A stretch of DNA of 64,000 nt, taken from the NCBI RefSeq assembly GCF_042682565.1, contig NZ_JBHUIC010000001.1, one strand, 5' to 3'. A program made the position numbers and the translations under genes. This document shows positions 19,411 through 28,318 of this stretch, piece by piece. The notes below the pieces were generated by a model. That model did no database searches, was not told the DNA's origin, and was given only the letters and a program-made list of their open reading frames with translations. The stretch comes from Pistricoccus aurantiacus. Lineage in GTDB: Bacteria > Pseudomonadota > Gammaproteobacteria > Pseudomonadales > Halomonadaceae. Every line of letters starts with the position of its first letter. Within the stretch, counting starts at the first letter, position 1.

Positions 19411-21276
19411 ATGGAAAATCCAGCGGTAGGCCTGACCATGATCGGCCTGGTATCGCTGCTTTGCCAGTGGATTGCCTGGCGGCTGCGCCTGCCGGCCATC
19501 CTGCCGTTGCTGATCGCCGGTATCCTGCTGGGTCCGGTATTTCACCTGCTCGACCCGGACGCCCTGCTGGGGGATCTGCTGTTCCCTCTGGTGTCCCTGG
19601 CGGTGGCGGTGATCCTGTTCGAGGGCAGCCTGACGCTGAGATTCAGCAACCTTCGCGGCCACAGCGGTACCATGCGCAACCTGGTGATCTGGGGGGTATT
19701 GATCACCGCGGTAATCGGCGCCGTGGCGGCACATTATATCCTTGGTCTGCCCTGGGGCATGGCCAGCGTGCTGGGCGCCTTGCTGGTGGTGACCGGTCCC
19801 ACGGTGGTCACTCCGCTGCTGCAGACGCTACGCGCCCGCAAGCACCTGACGGAGATTCTGCGCTGGGAAGGCATCCTGATCGATCCCATCGGCGCCATCG
19901 CGGCGGTGCTGGTGTACGAGTTCGTCGTGGTGGGGCTCGACGACGGCGCAGCGCTGAGCACCTTCTTACTGTTCATGAAAACCGCCCTGGTCGGTTTCGG
20001 TCTGGGTGCTCTGGGGGGTTATGCCTGGGGTCGAGTGCTGCGCCAACACTGGTTGCCGCAACGCCTGCACAGCTTCGGCACCTTGATGGTGATGCTGACG
20101 CTTTTCACTACCTCCAACACCCTCTTCCACGAGTCCGGCCTGCTCACGGTCACGATCATGGGGGTATGGCTCGCCAACCTGCGCGGCGTACCCACGGATC
20201 CGATCAAGGAGTTCAAGGAAACCCTTTCCTTGGTCCTGATTTCCGGGCTCTTCATCCTGCTGGCGGCACGTTTGACGGCGCACCAGCTGAGCTTGCTTTC
20301 CTGGCCGGCCTGGATCTTTCTGCTGGTACTGGTGGCGGTGGCACGACCGCTCAGCGTCTGGGTCTGCACCTTGGGTAGCGAACTCAACTGGCGAGAAAAG
20401 GCCTTGCTGGCGTGGATTTCCCCACGGGGTATCGTTGCCGCCGCGGTAGCTTCGTTTTTTGCCTTGAAGCTGGAAAAAGCCGGGGTGGCTGGCGCGGAGA
20501 TGCTGGTACCCGTCACCTTTCTGGTGATCATCAGTACCGTGGTCGTTCAGAGTCTGCTATCCCGGCCGCTGGCGAAATGGCTGAGAGTGACCGAGCCGCC
20601 GCCTTCCGGTTTCCTGATCATCGGCGCCAACCCGGTAGCTCGTACCATCGGTCTGGCCTTGCAGGAAGCGGGATTCATGGTGCGCCTGGCGGATAGCCAT
20701 CGAGAAGAAATCAAGCAAGCGCAGATGGCGGGGCTGGATGTCTACTACGGCAATCCGCTTTCCGAGCATGCGGATACCCACCTGGAGATGGCCGGTATCG
20801 GGCATCTGCTGCCCTTGTCACCACAGCGGGAACTGAACAACCTGGCCGCCCTGCATTTCGAGCATCTGCTGGGGCATGGCAAAGTGTTCCGCCTGGCGAC
20901 TCAGCGAGGCCACGACAAGCGCCATCACCAGGATCTCGCCCTGGGCCACCTGCCGCTGCTGTTCGGCAAGGATGTCTCCTACTCTCAGCTTGCCAGCCTG
21001 GTTTCCCAGGGCGCCACGGTACACCGGACGTCTCTCAGCGAAACCTATACCTTCGAGGACTACCAACAGGCCCACGAGGGACAGCTTCTGCCGCTTTTCT
21101 GTATCAGCGAAGCCGGGCGCATTCGCGTGGCTTCGAGTGAAAAAGAACTCGAACCTCAGCCCGGAGAATCGGTCATCAGCCTGATTTTCATCGATTCACC
21201 GCAGCAGGACGAGGCGCTTGCACAAGCCATGGCCGAAACCGAAAAAGAGGAAACCTCAGAAAAAGAGCTGCCGTAA
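19411..21276 (+). CDS. CPA1-type cation/proton antiporter with TrkA-N-like domain
   Basis: The 621-residue protein has roughly 12 membrane segments in residues 1-395 (Na+/H+ exchanger domain, with LFEGSL and the GP-rich VVTGPTVVTP segment). A cytoplasmic NAD-binding TrkA-N/RCK-like domain follows from about 405 (GFLIIGANPVARTIG). The ATG at 19411 has AAGGAG 9 bases upstream; a GTG at 19405 is too close to it. Such transporters handle Na+ or K+ and pH balance, fitting a halophilic host. The ion is not determined. Its 3' end overlaps the convergent trpC by 21 bases. Confidence 0.85.
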   Translation: MENPAVGLTMIGLVSLLCQWIAWRLRLPAILPLLIAGILLGPVFHLLDPDALLGDLLFPLVSLAVAVILFEGSLTLRFSNLRGHSGTMRNLVIWGVLITAVIGAVAAHYILGLPWGMASVLGALLVVTGPTVVTPLLQTLRARKHLTEILRWEGILIDPIGAIAAVLVYEFVVVGLDDGAALSTFLLFMKTALVGFGLGALGGYAWGRVLRQHWLPQRLHSFGTLMVMLTLFTTSNTLFHESGLLTVTIMGVWLANLRGVPTDPIKEFKETLSLVLISGLFILLAARLTAHQLSLLSWPAWIFLLVLVAVARPLSVWVCTLGSELNWREKALLAWISPRGIVAAAVASFFALKLEKAGVAGAEMLVPVTFLVIISTVVVQSLLSRPLAKWLRVTEPPPSGFLIIGANPVARTIGLALQEAGFMVRLADSHREEIKQAQMAGLDVYYGNPLSEHADTHLEMAGIGHLLPLSPQRELNNLAALHFEHLLGHGKVFRLATQRGHDKRHHQDLALGHLPLLFGKDVSYSQLASLVSQGATVHRTSLSETYTFEDYQQAHEGQLLPLFCISEAGRIRVASSEKELEPQPGESVISLIFIDSPQQDEALAQAMAETEKEETSEKELP

Positions 21277-22062
21277 CGCCTCGCCCGGGTCCGGCGCACG
21301 CATGAAAGCCTCCCCCACCAGAAAGCCATGCACGCCATGCTCGCGCATTCGAGCGACATCCTCCGGGGTATGAATACCGGACTCGGTGATCACGCTCACG
21401 TCCTCGGGGATCCTGTCGAGCAGTTCGAAGGTGGTATCGAGACGAGTAGCGAAGGTATGCAGATCACGATTGTTGATTCCCACCAGCGGAGGATTCAACG
21501 TCAGCGTGCGCTCGAGCTCCCAGGCATCGTGCACTTCGACCAGCACGTCCATGCCCAGGTTGACCGCCTGAAGATAGAGGTCCTCCATACGAGCGGGATC
21601 CAGGGCGGCGGCGATCAGCAGAATGCAATCCGCGCCGATGGCTCGCGCCTCGGTGACCTGATAGCCCTGGGTAATGAAGTCCTTGCGGATGACCGGCAGC
21701 TCGCAGGCCTCTCGAGCTTCCGTCAGAAAATCCTCATGGCCCTGAAAGAAATCCGCATCCGTCAGCACCGATAGACAGCAGGCGCCGCCGGCTTCAAAGG
21801 ACTGCGCAATGGCGGCGGGCTGAAAATCCTCGCGAATGACGCCTCGAGACGGCGACGCCTTCTTGATTTCCGCGATGACAGCGGGGGTTTCCGCGTCGAT
21901 ACGCGCCTGTAGCGCCTGAACAAAACCGCGAGGCGCGCTTTGCAGCTTGGCAAGCTCCCGCAGGTTGGCTTCACTGACTGCGCGGCTGCGGTTTTCCACC
22001 TCCTGTTCCTTGCGTGCCAGTATTCTGGTCAGGATGGTCGGCACTGCCTGGTGAGTATCCAT
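21256..22062 (-). CDS. trpC: Indole-3-glycerol phosphate synthase TrpC
   Basis: TrpC closes the indole ring from carboxyphenylaminodeoxyribulose phosphate in tryptophan synthesis. The 268-residue TIM barrel shows EIKKASPSRG with the catalytic lysine, and the C-terminal GFLVGEAFM phosphate-binding segment. It is monofunctional, with no fused TrpF. The start at 22062 has GGAG 9 bases upstream; the longer upstream frame is not supported. It is third in trpG-trpD-trpC, 49 bases after trpD. Confidence 0.95.
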   Translation of the reverse strand: MDTHQAVPTILTRILARKEQEVENRSRAVSEANLRELAKLQSAPRGFVQALQARIDAETPAVIAEIKKASPSRGVIREDFQPAAIAQSFEAGGACCLSVLTDADFFQGHEDFLTEAREACELPVIRKDFITQGYQVTEARAIGADCILLIAAALDPARMEDLYLQAVNLGMDVLVEVHDAWELERTLTLNPPLVGINNRDLHTFATRLDTTFELLDRIPEDVSVITESGIHTPEDVARMREHGVHGFLVGEAFMRAPDPGEALRQLFF

Positions 22063-22111
22063 GGTTGATGACTCCGCATAGTCTGATTCGCTGAAAACCG
22101 TTAATGACCGA

Positions 22112-23140
22112 TCAAGGCTCGATACTGGCAAAGACCCGGGTGAAATTGGCCAATTCCTGCATTTTTTCCAGAGGTAGACGCGATGCCTGGGCATCCTGAG
22201 CCATCAATACGCCCTGCTTCAGGCTGTCCGCTACATCGCAGGCATATAGTGCCGCGCCGGCGTTGAGGGCGACGATATCCGCCGCCGGCCCTTCGCCCAC
22301 CAAGGCTTCTCGCACCAGCCGCAGGCTGTCTTCCGCGGTCAGTACCCGCAGCGGGTCGAGAGACTGACGGTCGATATCGAAATCTTCCGGCGCAATCGTG
22401 TATTCGTGAATCTCGCCGTCCTTGAGTTCGGCGACTCGGGTAGGTGCCGCCAGGGAGATTTCATCGAGCCCATCCTCCGCGTTGACCACCAGCACGTGCC
22501 GGCTCCCCAGGCGGCGCGTCACTTCCGCCATCAGCGGCACCAGATAGGCGTCGTAGACCCCCATTACCTGATTGGGCGCGGAGGCGGGGTTGGTCAGCGG
22601 GCCGAGAATATTGAACAGGGTACGCACCCCCATTTCTCGCCGCGGCCCGATGGCATGGCGCATGGCCTGATGGTGCATGGGGGCGAACATGAACCCTACT
22701 CCGACCTGATCGATGCAGCGCGCCACCTGCTCCGCCTTGAGATCGATCTTGATGCCCGCCACGTCGAACAGATCCGCGCTGCCGGAGGAAGACGATACGC
22801 TGCGATTGCCGTGCTTGGCTACGTGAGCACCGCCGGCGGCGGCCACGAAACTCGCCGCGGTGGACACATTGAACAGATTGGCGCCATCGCCGCCGGTACC
22901 CACGATATCCACTACCGGATCGGCCTTGATGCGTACCGGCACCATCAGTTCACGCATTACCTGGGCGGCGGCGCTGATCTCCGCGGCGCTTTCGCCCTTC
23001 ATGGACAGACCAATAAGAAAACCGCCGATCTGCGCGTCCGTGGCCTCGCCGGTCATGATGGTCCGCATCACGCTATGAGTGTCCTCGTAACTCAGATGAT
23101 TGCCGTTCATCACCGCCTGGATGGCATCGCGCATCTGCAT
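22112..23140 (-). CDS. trpD: Anthranilate phosphoribosyltransferase TrpD
   Basis: TrpD joins anthranilate to PRPP. The 342-residue product has the GTGGDG motif and the KHGNRSVSSSSGSAD segment that bind PRPP and magnesium. AAGGA lies 7 bases before ATG 23140. It is separate from TrpG, as in pseudomonads, and lies 29 bases after trpG. Confidence 0.96.
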   Translation of the reverse strand: MQMRDAIQAVMNGNHLSYEDTHSVMRTIMTGEATDAQIGGFLIGLSMKGESAAEISAAAQVMRELMVPVRIKADPVVDIVGTGGDGANLFNVSTAASFVAAAGGAHVAKHGNRSVSSSSGSADLFDVAGIKIDLKAEQVARCIDQVGVGFMFAPMHHQAMRHAIGPRREMGVRTLFNILGPLTNPASAPNQVMGVYDAYLVPLMAEVTRRLGSRHVLVVNAEDGLDEISLAAPTRVAELKDGEIHEYTIAPEDFDIDRQSLDPLRVLTAEDSLRLVREALVGEGPAADIVALNAGAALYACDVADSLKQGVLMAQDAQASRLPLEKMQELANFTRVFASIEP

Positions 23141-23169
23141 AAAGGATTCCTTGTCGTTGTAACGAAGAC

Positions 23170-23772
23170 TCAGGCGGCGGGGCGCGCCTGCCCGCGGGCG
23201 AGAAAATTGGCCAGGAGCTCATGGCCCTGACGGCTCAGGATCGATTCCGGATGAAACTGCACGCCCTCGATATCCAGATGGCGATGACGCAGCCCCATGA
23301 TCGCTCCTGGGGTAACGTCGTCGTCATCCGCCCAGGCGGTCACCTCCAGGCATTCCGGCAGGCTTTCTTTCTCCACCACCAGAGAGTGATAGCGCGTCAC
23401 TTCGAGAGGATCGTCCAGGCCGCTGAATACGCCTATTCCTTGATGACGTATCCGGGAGGTCTTGCCGTGCATGACCTGGGAGGCGCGTACCACCTTGCCA
23501 CCGTAGACCTGACCAATGGCCTGATGTCCCAGGCATACGCCCAGGATAGGCAGGCGCCCCGCAAAACGGCGAATGACCTCCAGGGAGATACCCGCTTCAT
23601 TGGGGGTGCAAGGGCCGGGAGAAATCACGATATGACTGGGCGCCATGGCTTCGATCTCATCCAGGCCGATGGCGTCGTTGCGATAGGTTTGCACTCGTGC
23701 GCCCAGTTCCGCGAGATACTGCACTACGTTATAGGTAAAGCTGTCGTAGTTATCGATCATCAGCACGGACAT
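23170..23772 (-). CDS. trpG: Anthranilate synthase glutamine amidotransferase TrpG
   Basis: TrpG supplies ammonia from glutamine to TrpE, and probably also to PabB since no pabA is seen here. The 200-residue class I amidotransferase has the nucleophile motif GVCLGHQ and the catalytic HPES near the C-terminus (VQFHPES). It opens the trpGDC operon. A terminator and short leader ORF lie 112-230 bases upstream, suggesting attenuation. Confidence 0.94.
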   Translation of the reverse strand: MSVLMIDNYDSFTYNVVQYLAELGARVQTYRNDAIGLDEIEAMAPSHIVISPGPCTPNEAGISLEVIRRFAGRLPILGVCLGHQAIGQVYGGKVVRASQVMHGKTSRIRHQGIGVFSGLDDPLEVTRYHSLVVEKESLPECLEVTAWADDDDVTPGAIMGLRHRHLDIEGVQFHPESILSRQGHELLANFLARGQARPAA

Positions 23773-23883
23773 GAATTCAATACCCTGAAATTTGATGGAT
23801 GGTTGACTCGTGACGCTTTCATTACCCGGGAATTGCCCGGTTGATCAAAGTATCACTGTCTGGCGCATCTGGCTTTCGAATAC

Positions 23884-23911
23884 AAAAATGCCGCCAAGCG
23901 GCGGCATTTTT
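23884..23911. terminator. Intrinsic terminator upstream of trpG, candidate trp attenuator
   Basis: AAAAATGCCGCC (23884-23895) and GGCGGCATTTTT (23900-23911) form a perfect 12-bp stem with a 4-base loop. The minus-strand RNA ends in a U-run. It lies 112 bases before the trpG ATG on the same strand. On the minus strand AGCGGC, just upstream (complement of 23925-23930), can pair with GCCGCT in the terminator, a possible antiterminator. It could also simply end the transcript of the preceding regulator gene. Confidence 0.8.
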
Positions 23912-23936
23912 CCAGAGACAACAAGCCGCTCGTTTG

Positions 23937-24002
23937 TCAAGAGCGCCACTCTTTGTTTGCTTCAAGCCCAGGAGTTGGTGCGTTCATGCGGCATGCGTTC
24001 AT
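23937..24002 (-). CDS. Candidate trpGDC leader peptide
   Basis: A 21-codon ORF (or 16 codons from the second ATG at 23987) ends KEWRS, with one Trp codon near the stop, 26 bases before the terminator stem. The predicted transcription start falls at its first ATG, so translation would be leaderless or begin at the second ATG; no ribosome binding site is visible. Attenuation of trpGDC and trpE is documented in Pseudomonas. A single Trp codon makes this case weaker than classic leaders. Confidence 0.4.
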   Translation of the reverse strand: MNACRMNAPTPGLEANKEWRS

Positions 24003-24008
24003 GTGGCA

Positions 24009-24037
24009 ATAGTGCGGCGGTCGAAAGAGGGTGTCAA
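24009..24037 (-). promoter_or_regulatory. Promoter of the trpGDC transcript
   Basis: The minus strand has a consensus TTGACA (24032-24037), a 17-base spacer and CACTAT (24009-24014). Transcription would start near 24002, giving a leader of about 230 bases that contains the short ORF and the terminator. Confidence 0.65.
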
Positions 24038-24069
24038 GAACCGCTGACTGGTCTTGATTCAGGGTTTCG

Positions 24070-24828
24070 TCATGCTGAAGGCAGCCGCCCCATGGTCTGG
24101 GTCGAAAGCTCCTCCGCCACGCTTGGCATGTGCAGATAGGTCGTATCGAACTCACCGAAGGTCCTGAGTCGTTCCCAATCGAGAATCGTCACGCTCTTGT
24201 GGTTGATCTCGATCATCTCCTGCATGCGCAACTGGCGAATGCTGCGGTTGACATGCACCTTGGTCAGTCCGGTGGTATTGCCCAGTTCCTCCTGGGTCAA
24301 GGGCATGGGAAAACTGTAGTCCTTCGTGAGTCCCGCCGCGCGAGAGCGCATCAGCATTTCACAATACAGGTGCGCCAGGCGTACCACTGCCGGACGGCTG
24401 CCCTGATTGACCAGCCATTCTCGAAGCGTCGATTCATCCACCAAGGTGGACCAGAACAGAGCCCGAGTGAGGTTAGGGCAATGCCTGTAGATGTGAAAAA
24501 TTCTTTCCTGAGGAATGAGAGCTACCTTGGTGGGTGTCAAGGCGCGTATCGAATGGTCCATCTGATCCAGGATCGTCGCATGAACGTCGCTCATGTCCCC
24601 GGGCAGCAGAAAACCCACGATATGCTCGCTACCGTTCTCCAGGGTCTTGTAACGACACGCCCAGCCTTCCACCTGAAGGTGAACGAACTGCGACTTGACG
24701 GTTTCTCGCTCAATATTCGCCTGCTTGTTGAGATCGATTACCTTGACGATCGATTTCTGCAGTACATTGACGTCTTCATTCGTAAGCGTCGTACAGTGAT
24801 TCAATTTTGACACTAACGCATCGATCAT
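24070..24828 (-). CDS. Crp/Fnr-family transcriptional regulator, copy 1
   Basis: The 252-residue protein has an N-terminal cyclic-nucleotide-binding-like barrel (about residues 30-125) and a C-terminal Crp-type helix-turn-helix (about 175-215, LTQEELGNTTGLTKVHVNRS). The cysteine set of Fnr is absent, so an oxygen-sensing Fe-S cluster is unlikely. AAGGA precedes the ATG by about 9 bases. A close paralogue lies 338 bases upstream in the same direction, with an identical helix-turn-helix, so both should bind the same DNA sites. The effector is unknown. Confidence 0.88.
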   Translation of the reverse strand: MIDALVSKLNHCTTLTNEDVNVLQKSIVKVIDLNKQANIERETVKSQFVHLQVEGWACRYKTLENGSEHIVGFLLPGDMSDVHATILDQMDHSIRALTPTKVALIPQERIFHIYRHCPNLTRALFWSTLVDESTLREWLVNQGSRPAVVRLAHLYCEMLMRSRAAGLTKDYSFPMPLTQEELGNTTGLTKVHVNRSIRQLRMQEMIEINHKSVTILDWERLRTFGEFDTTYLHMPSVAEELSTQTMGRLPSA

Positions 24829-25166
24829 TCTGGCCGTTCCTTACCTAGAGCTCGAACCAGGTGAGACTTCCTTGCGACACCACGCGCCCTCAACGCCCAG
24901 CTAGCAACTTCAGCACCCTTCATAAGAGTAAGAATCTTAAGCGATAAATTACCTCTTCCTAGTAACAATTGTTAATACGCGCTGGTTATCCGTTTTCTTT
25001 AACTTGGGTTAAGCAAGGGTAGTTGTTCACTTTTAGTTGGGAAATTAACTCGAACCTACAGGAAAGGCTTAATTAAAAGGCATGGAAATCTGCGTCGTTC
25101 GCTGATGGAACTCCACCGGTCCAGGCACCTCTACGTCCGTTGCCTACCTACCGGCCAGAGCGCCGA
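24829..25166. other. A/T-rich spacer between the two Crp/Fnr genes
   Basis: These 338 bases hold no gene. The A/T-rich middle (24920-25080) contains three dyads: TAAGAATCTTA (24929-24939), the perfect palindrome TAACAATTGTTA (24963-24974), and TTAAC-TTGG-GTTAA (24999-25012). They lie 100-185 bases before copy 1 and may be regulator sites. No clear -35/-10 pair could be assigned. Confidence 0.5.
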
Positions 25167-25919
25167 CTAGCTGATCTTGCGGGATAGTTGAGGCGCAAGC
25201 TGCGCTTCGATGCGAGGCATGTGTAAATACGTTGCATCGAATTCGCCGAACTCTTGAAGACGCTCCCAGTCGAGAATCGTCAGCGTTCTATGGTTGATTT
25301 CGATCATCTCCTGCATGCGCAACTGGCGAATGCTGCGGTTGACATGCACCTTGGTCAGCCCGGTGGTATTGCCCAGCTCTTCCTGGGTCAGGGGCATGGG
25401 AAAACTGTGATTCTCCGTAAGACCCGCCGCGCGGGAGCGAACCAGCATTTCGCAAAAAAGATGCGCCAGACGTATCACCGCCGGACGGCTGCCCTGGTTG
25501 ACCAGCCACTCCCGCAGGGTCGCCTCGTCCACCAGGGTGGACCAGAAAAGCGCCCGAGCGATATTGGGATAATGCAGGTAGAGATAGTTGATTCTCTCTT
25601 GGGGAATCAGAGCGAGCTTGACCGGTGTCAGGGTACGGATCGAATGATCCATGCGCTCCAGAATAGTGGCGTGCAGGGTACTGAGATCACCCGGCAGCAA
25701 AAACCCGACGATATGCTCCTTGCCGTTTTCCAGGGTCTTGTAGCGACACGCCCAGCCTTCGAGCAGTAGATGAATAAAATCCGGTTTTTCATCTTCGCGC
25801 TTGATATTGGCCTGTTTTCCCAGATCCACCACCTTGGTGATCGACTTCTGCAGCACATTCTTTTCGTCGCCGGTAAGCGATACGCTATTACTCAATTTGA
25901 GAGTCAAGGCATCAATCAT
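25167..25919 (-). CDS. Crp/Fnr-family transcriptional regulator, copy 2
   Basis: The 250-residue paralogue of copy 1 has the same layout: a ligand-binding barrel and a C-terminal helix-turn-helix identical to copy 1 over about 39 residues, while the first 50 residues and the tail differ most. Even the ribosome binding site region (GGTAAGGA then ATGAT) is alike, so the duplication included upstream DNA. Divergence in the sensing domain with a conserved DNA-binding domain suggests two signals acting on one set of sites. That is inference. Confidence 0.88.
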   Translation of the reverse strand: MIDALTLKLSNSVSLTGDEKNVLQKSITKVVDLGKQANIKREDEKPDFIHLLLEGWACRYKTLENGKEHIVGFLLPGDLSTLHATILERMDHSIRTLTPVKLALIPQERINYLYLHYPNIARALFWSTLVDEATLREWLVNQGSRPAVIRLAHLFCEMLVRSRAAGLTENHSFPMPLTQEELGNTTGLTKVHVNRSIRQLRMQEMIEINHRTLTILDWERLQEFGEFDATYLHMPRIEAQLAPQLSRKIS

Positions 25920-26043
25920 TTTGAATTGTCCTTACCGAACTACCCTCTGGGAAATACACCGTATCAGCGGAGAATGACAATACAGGCCAGATATCTTGTT
26001 AGTCTGGCGCAAACGAGCGCCGCTCGATAGCCATCCCCATGAA

Positions 26044-27534
26044 TTAGTCAAGATTATCCAAACCGCGCTCCGCCATGGCCACGGCGCGAAACAGCGCCCG
26101 TCCTTTATTCAGAGTTTCCTGCCATTCGAGTTCCGGCTGAGAATCCGCCACCACGCCGGCCCCGGCCTGGATATGCACCTCGCCATCCTTGATCACGGCG
26201 GTGCGAATGGCGATGGCGGTATCCAGGTTGCCGTGCCAAGAGAGATAGCCCACCGCGCCGGAATACACGCCGCGCTTGACCGGCTCCAGTTCGTCGATGA
26301 TCTCCATGGCGCGAATCTTGGGGGCGCCGGAAAGCGTACCCGCTGGAAAAGTGGCGCGCAGCACGTCCATGGCGGAAAGCCCGGGTTTCAGGCGTCCGGT
26401 GACGTTGGAGACGATATGCATGACGTGGGAATAGCGCTCCACCGCCATGCGATCCGTGACCTTCACCGTGCCGGTCTCGCTGATGCGTCCGATATCGTTG
26501 CGCCCCAGGTCGATCAGCATCAGATGCTCGGCGATCTCCTTGGGATCCTCTAGCAGCTCCCGCTCCAGGGCCTGATCTTCTTCCTCCGTATGCCCGCGCT
26601 TGCGCGTTCCCGCGAGAGGTCGCACCGTCACCTCGCCCTCCTCCAAGCGAGCAAGAATCTCCGGCGAGGAGCCCACCACCTGGTGATCCTCCAGATCGAG
26701 GAAGAACATGTAGGGAGATGGATTGAGGCTTCGCAAGGCGCGATAGAGATCCAGGGGCGGCGCCTGATAGGGAATCGACATGCGCTGGGAGGGCACGCAT
26801 TGCATGATGTCCCCGGCCAGCACGTATTCCTTGATGGTTTCCACCGCCGCCTTGAAACCCGCCTCGGTGAAGCCGGATTCGAAGTGGGTTTCCTCGATGG
26901 CGCCACGACCGGTTCCCGGGCTCGCCGCATGGCCTTGATGATCGCGCAGGCGAACTTCCAAGGCATTCAGGCGCTCCTGGGCGCGATTCAAGGCATACGG
27001 AATTTGCGGGTCCGCATGGGTCCATAGGGTCAAGCGGCCCGAAAGATTGTCGAATACCACCAGATCGTCGCAGACCATCAGCAGGATATCCGGCACGCCC
27101 AGGGGGTCCGCCTTCTCCACCGCTTTCAGCCGCGGCTCGATATAGCGAATGGTGTCGTAGCCGAAATACCCCACCAGACCACCGTCGAAACGCGGCTGAT
27201 CGATGAGCTTCGGCACCTTGAAGCGGCTCTGAAAATTTTCGATCCAGGCCAGCGGGTCTTCGACCCGGGCAATCCCCTGAGGCTGCCCATCGACGATGTG
27301 GCGGACCTCGAAGCCGCGCACCTCGATGCGTTCCCGGCTCGGCAGTCCGATGATCGAATAGCGCCCCCACTTTTCGCCGCCCTGCACGGATTCCAGCAGG
27401 AAGGTCCAGGGTTGACTCGCCAGCTTGAGGTAGGTGGACAGCGGCGTATCCAGGTCCGCGAGAACCTCCCGGGTCACCGGGATACGGTTGTAGCCGGCCT
27501 TGGCCAACTCATCGAAACGTTCGAGGGTCATCAT
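26044..27534 (-). CDS. trpE: Anthranilate synthase component I TrpE
   Basis: TrpE with TrpG converts chorismate to anthranilate. The 496-residue product carries the LLES feedback motif for tryptophan (residues 46-49) and PLAGTRKRG, which marks TrpE rather than PabB, plus GTLSGAPK near the C-terminus. The start is one of two adjacent ATGs (27534 or 27531), with AAGGA about 9 bases upstream. It is last in rpe-GIY-YIG-gph-trpE, away from trpGDC, as in Pseudomonas. No attenuator was seen in the 82-base gap after gph. Confidence 0.96.
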   Translation of the reverse strand: MMTLERFDELAKAGYNRIPVTREVLADLDTPLSTYLKLASQPWTFLLESVQGGEKWGRYSIIGLPSRERIEVRGFEVRHIVDGQPQGIARVEDPLAWIENFQSRFKVPKLIDQPRFDGGLVGYFGYDTIRYIEPRLKAVEKADPLGVPDILLMVCDDLVVFDNLSGRLTLWTHADPQIPYALNRAQERLNALEVRLRDHQGHAASPGTGRGAIEETHFESGFTEAGFKAAVETIKEYVLAGDIMQCVPSQRMSIPYQAPPLDLYRALRSLNPSPYMFFLDLEDHQVVGSSPEILARLEEGEVTVRPLAGTRKRGHTEEEDQALERELLEDPKEIAEHLMLIDLGRNDIGRISETGTVKVTDRMAVERYSHVMHIVSNVTGRLKPGLSAMDVLRATFPAGTLSGAPKIRAMEIIDELEPVKRGVYSGAVGYLSWHGNLDTAIAIRTAVIKDGEVHIQAGAGVVADSQPELEWQETLNKGRALFRAVAMAERGLDNLD

Positions 27535-27616
27535 GCCCGGAAATCCTTAAATCAGCCGTCGTGGCGTCTTATCATGAGCTGCAGCGCAGCCTGAAGAGCG
27601 TGTTCCAAGAGCCTGT

Positions 27617-28318
27617 TCAAAAAACCTGGCGAAGAGACTCCACGACCAGATCCGGCTGGCTATGGGCGATCGGCTCGCCATGATTGTAACCGTAACTCAC
27701 CGCCAGCGTGCGAAATCCCGCCGCTTGACCGGCTTCGATATCGTGGCGGGAGTCACCGACCATCAGGCACGTTTCGGCGTCGACGCCAAAATGCTTCGCC
27801 GCGTGCAAAAGCGGCAGCGGATCCGGCTTCTTGCGGGACAAGGAGTCGCCTCCCAGCCACAAGCCGAAGAAGCTTGCCAGACCGAAATGCTCGAGCAGCG
27901 GCGCGATAAAGGCTTCCGGCTTGTTGGTCACCAGGGCCAGGTGAAGCCCGCGCGCCTTCAATGCCTCGAGCCCTTCCTTGACACCGGGATAGAGCCGGGT
28001 GGCGACCGCCGGCGCCTGGCCATAATGATACAGAAAACGCTGATGGACAGAATCGAGCAGTTCGCTTCCCGGTTTCTCTTCCAGGGCATCCGTCAAGGCG
28101 CGCTCCAGCAGCTTGCGGGAGCCGTTGCCGACCCAGTCGCGCACCTGGGCTTCCGGCGGCGCCGCCAACCCGTGATCCTTCAGCGCCCGGCCCACCGCCG
28201 TCGCCAGATCCGGCACCGAGTCGATCAGGGTTCCGTCGAGGTCGAAAACGACCGCCTGAATCGCATCGAGAATGCTATTTCCATCAAAAACGTTACGTCG
28301 ACTTGATGACGTTGTCAT
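27617..28318 (-). CDS. gph: Phosphoglycolate phosphatase
   Basis: Gph removes phosphoglycolate formed during repair of oxidised DNA ends. The 233-residue HAD-family protein has DLDGT (nucleophile D26, acid D28), the VTNKPE motif II and the GDSRHDIEAG motif IV. Its start overlaps the end of the GIY-YIG gene by 26 bases, so translation is probably coupled. The rpe-gph-trpE order is a known gammaproteobacterial arrangement. Confidence 0.92.
   Translation of the reverse strand: MTTSSSRRNVFDGNSILDAIQAVVFDLDGTLIDSVPDLATAVGRALKDHGLAAPPEAQVRDWVGNGSRKLLERALTDALEEKPGSELLDSVHQRFLYHYGQAPAVATRLYPGVKEGLEALKARGLHLALVTNKPEAFIAPLLEHFGLASFFGLWLGGDSLSRKKPDPLPLLHAAKHFGVDAETCLMVGDSRHDIEAGQAAGFRTLAVSYGYNHGEPIAHSQPDLVVESLRQVF

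Noticed and set aside
24929..25012. Classic Fnr or Crp consensus sites in the spacer
   Set aside because: The dyads do not match TTGAT-N4-ATCAA or TGTGA-N6-TCACA well enough.
27535..27616. Attenuator before trpE
   Set aside because: The 82-base gap has no terminator stem or Trp-rich short ORF.
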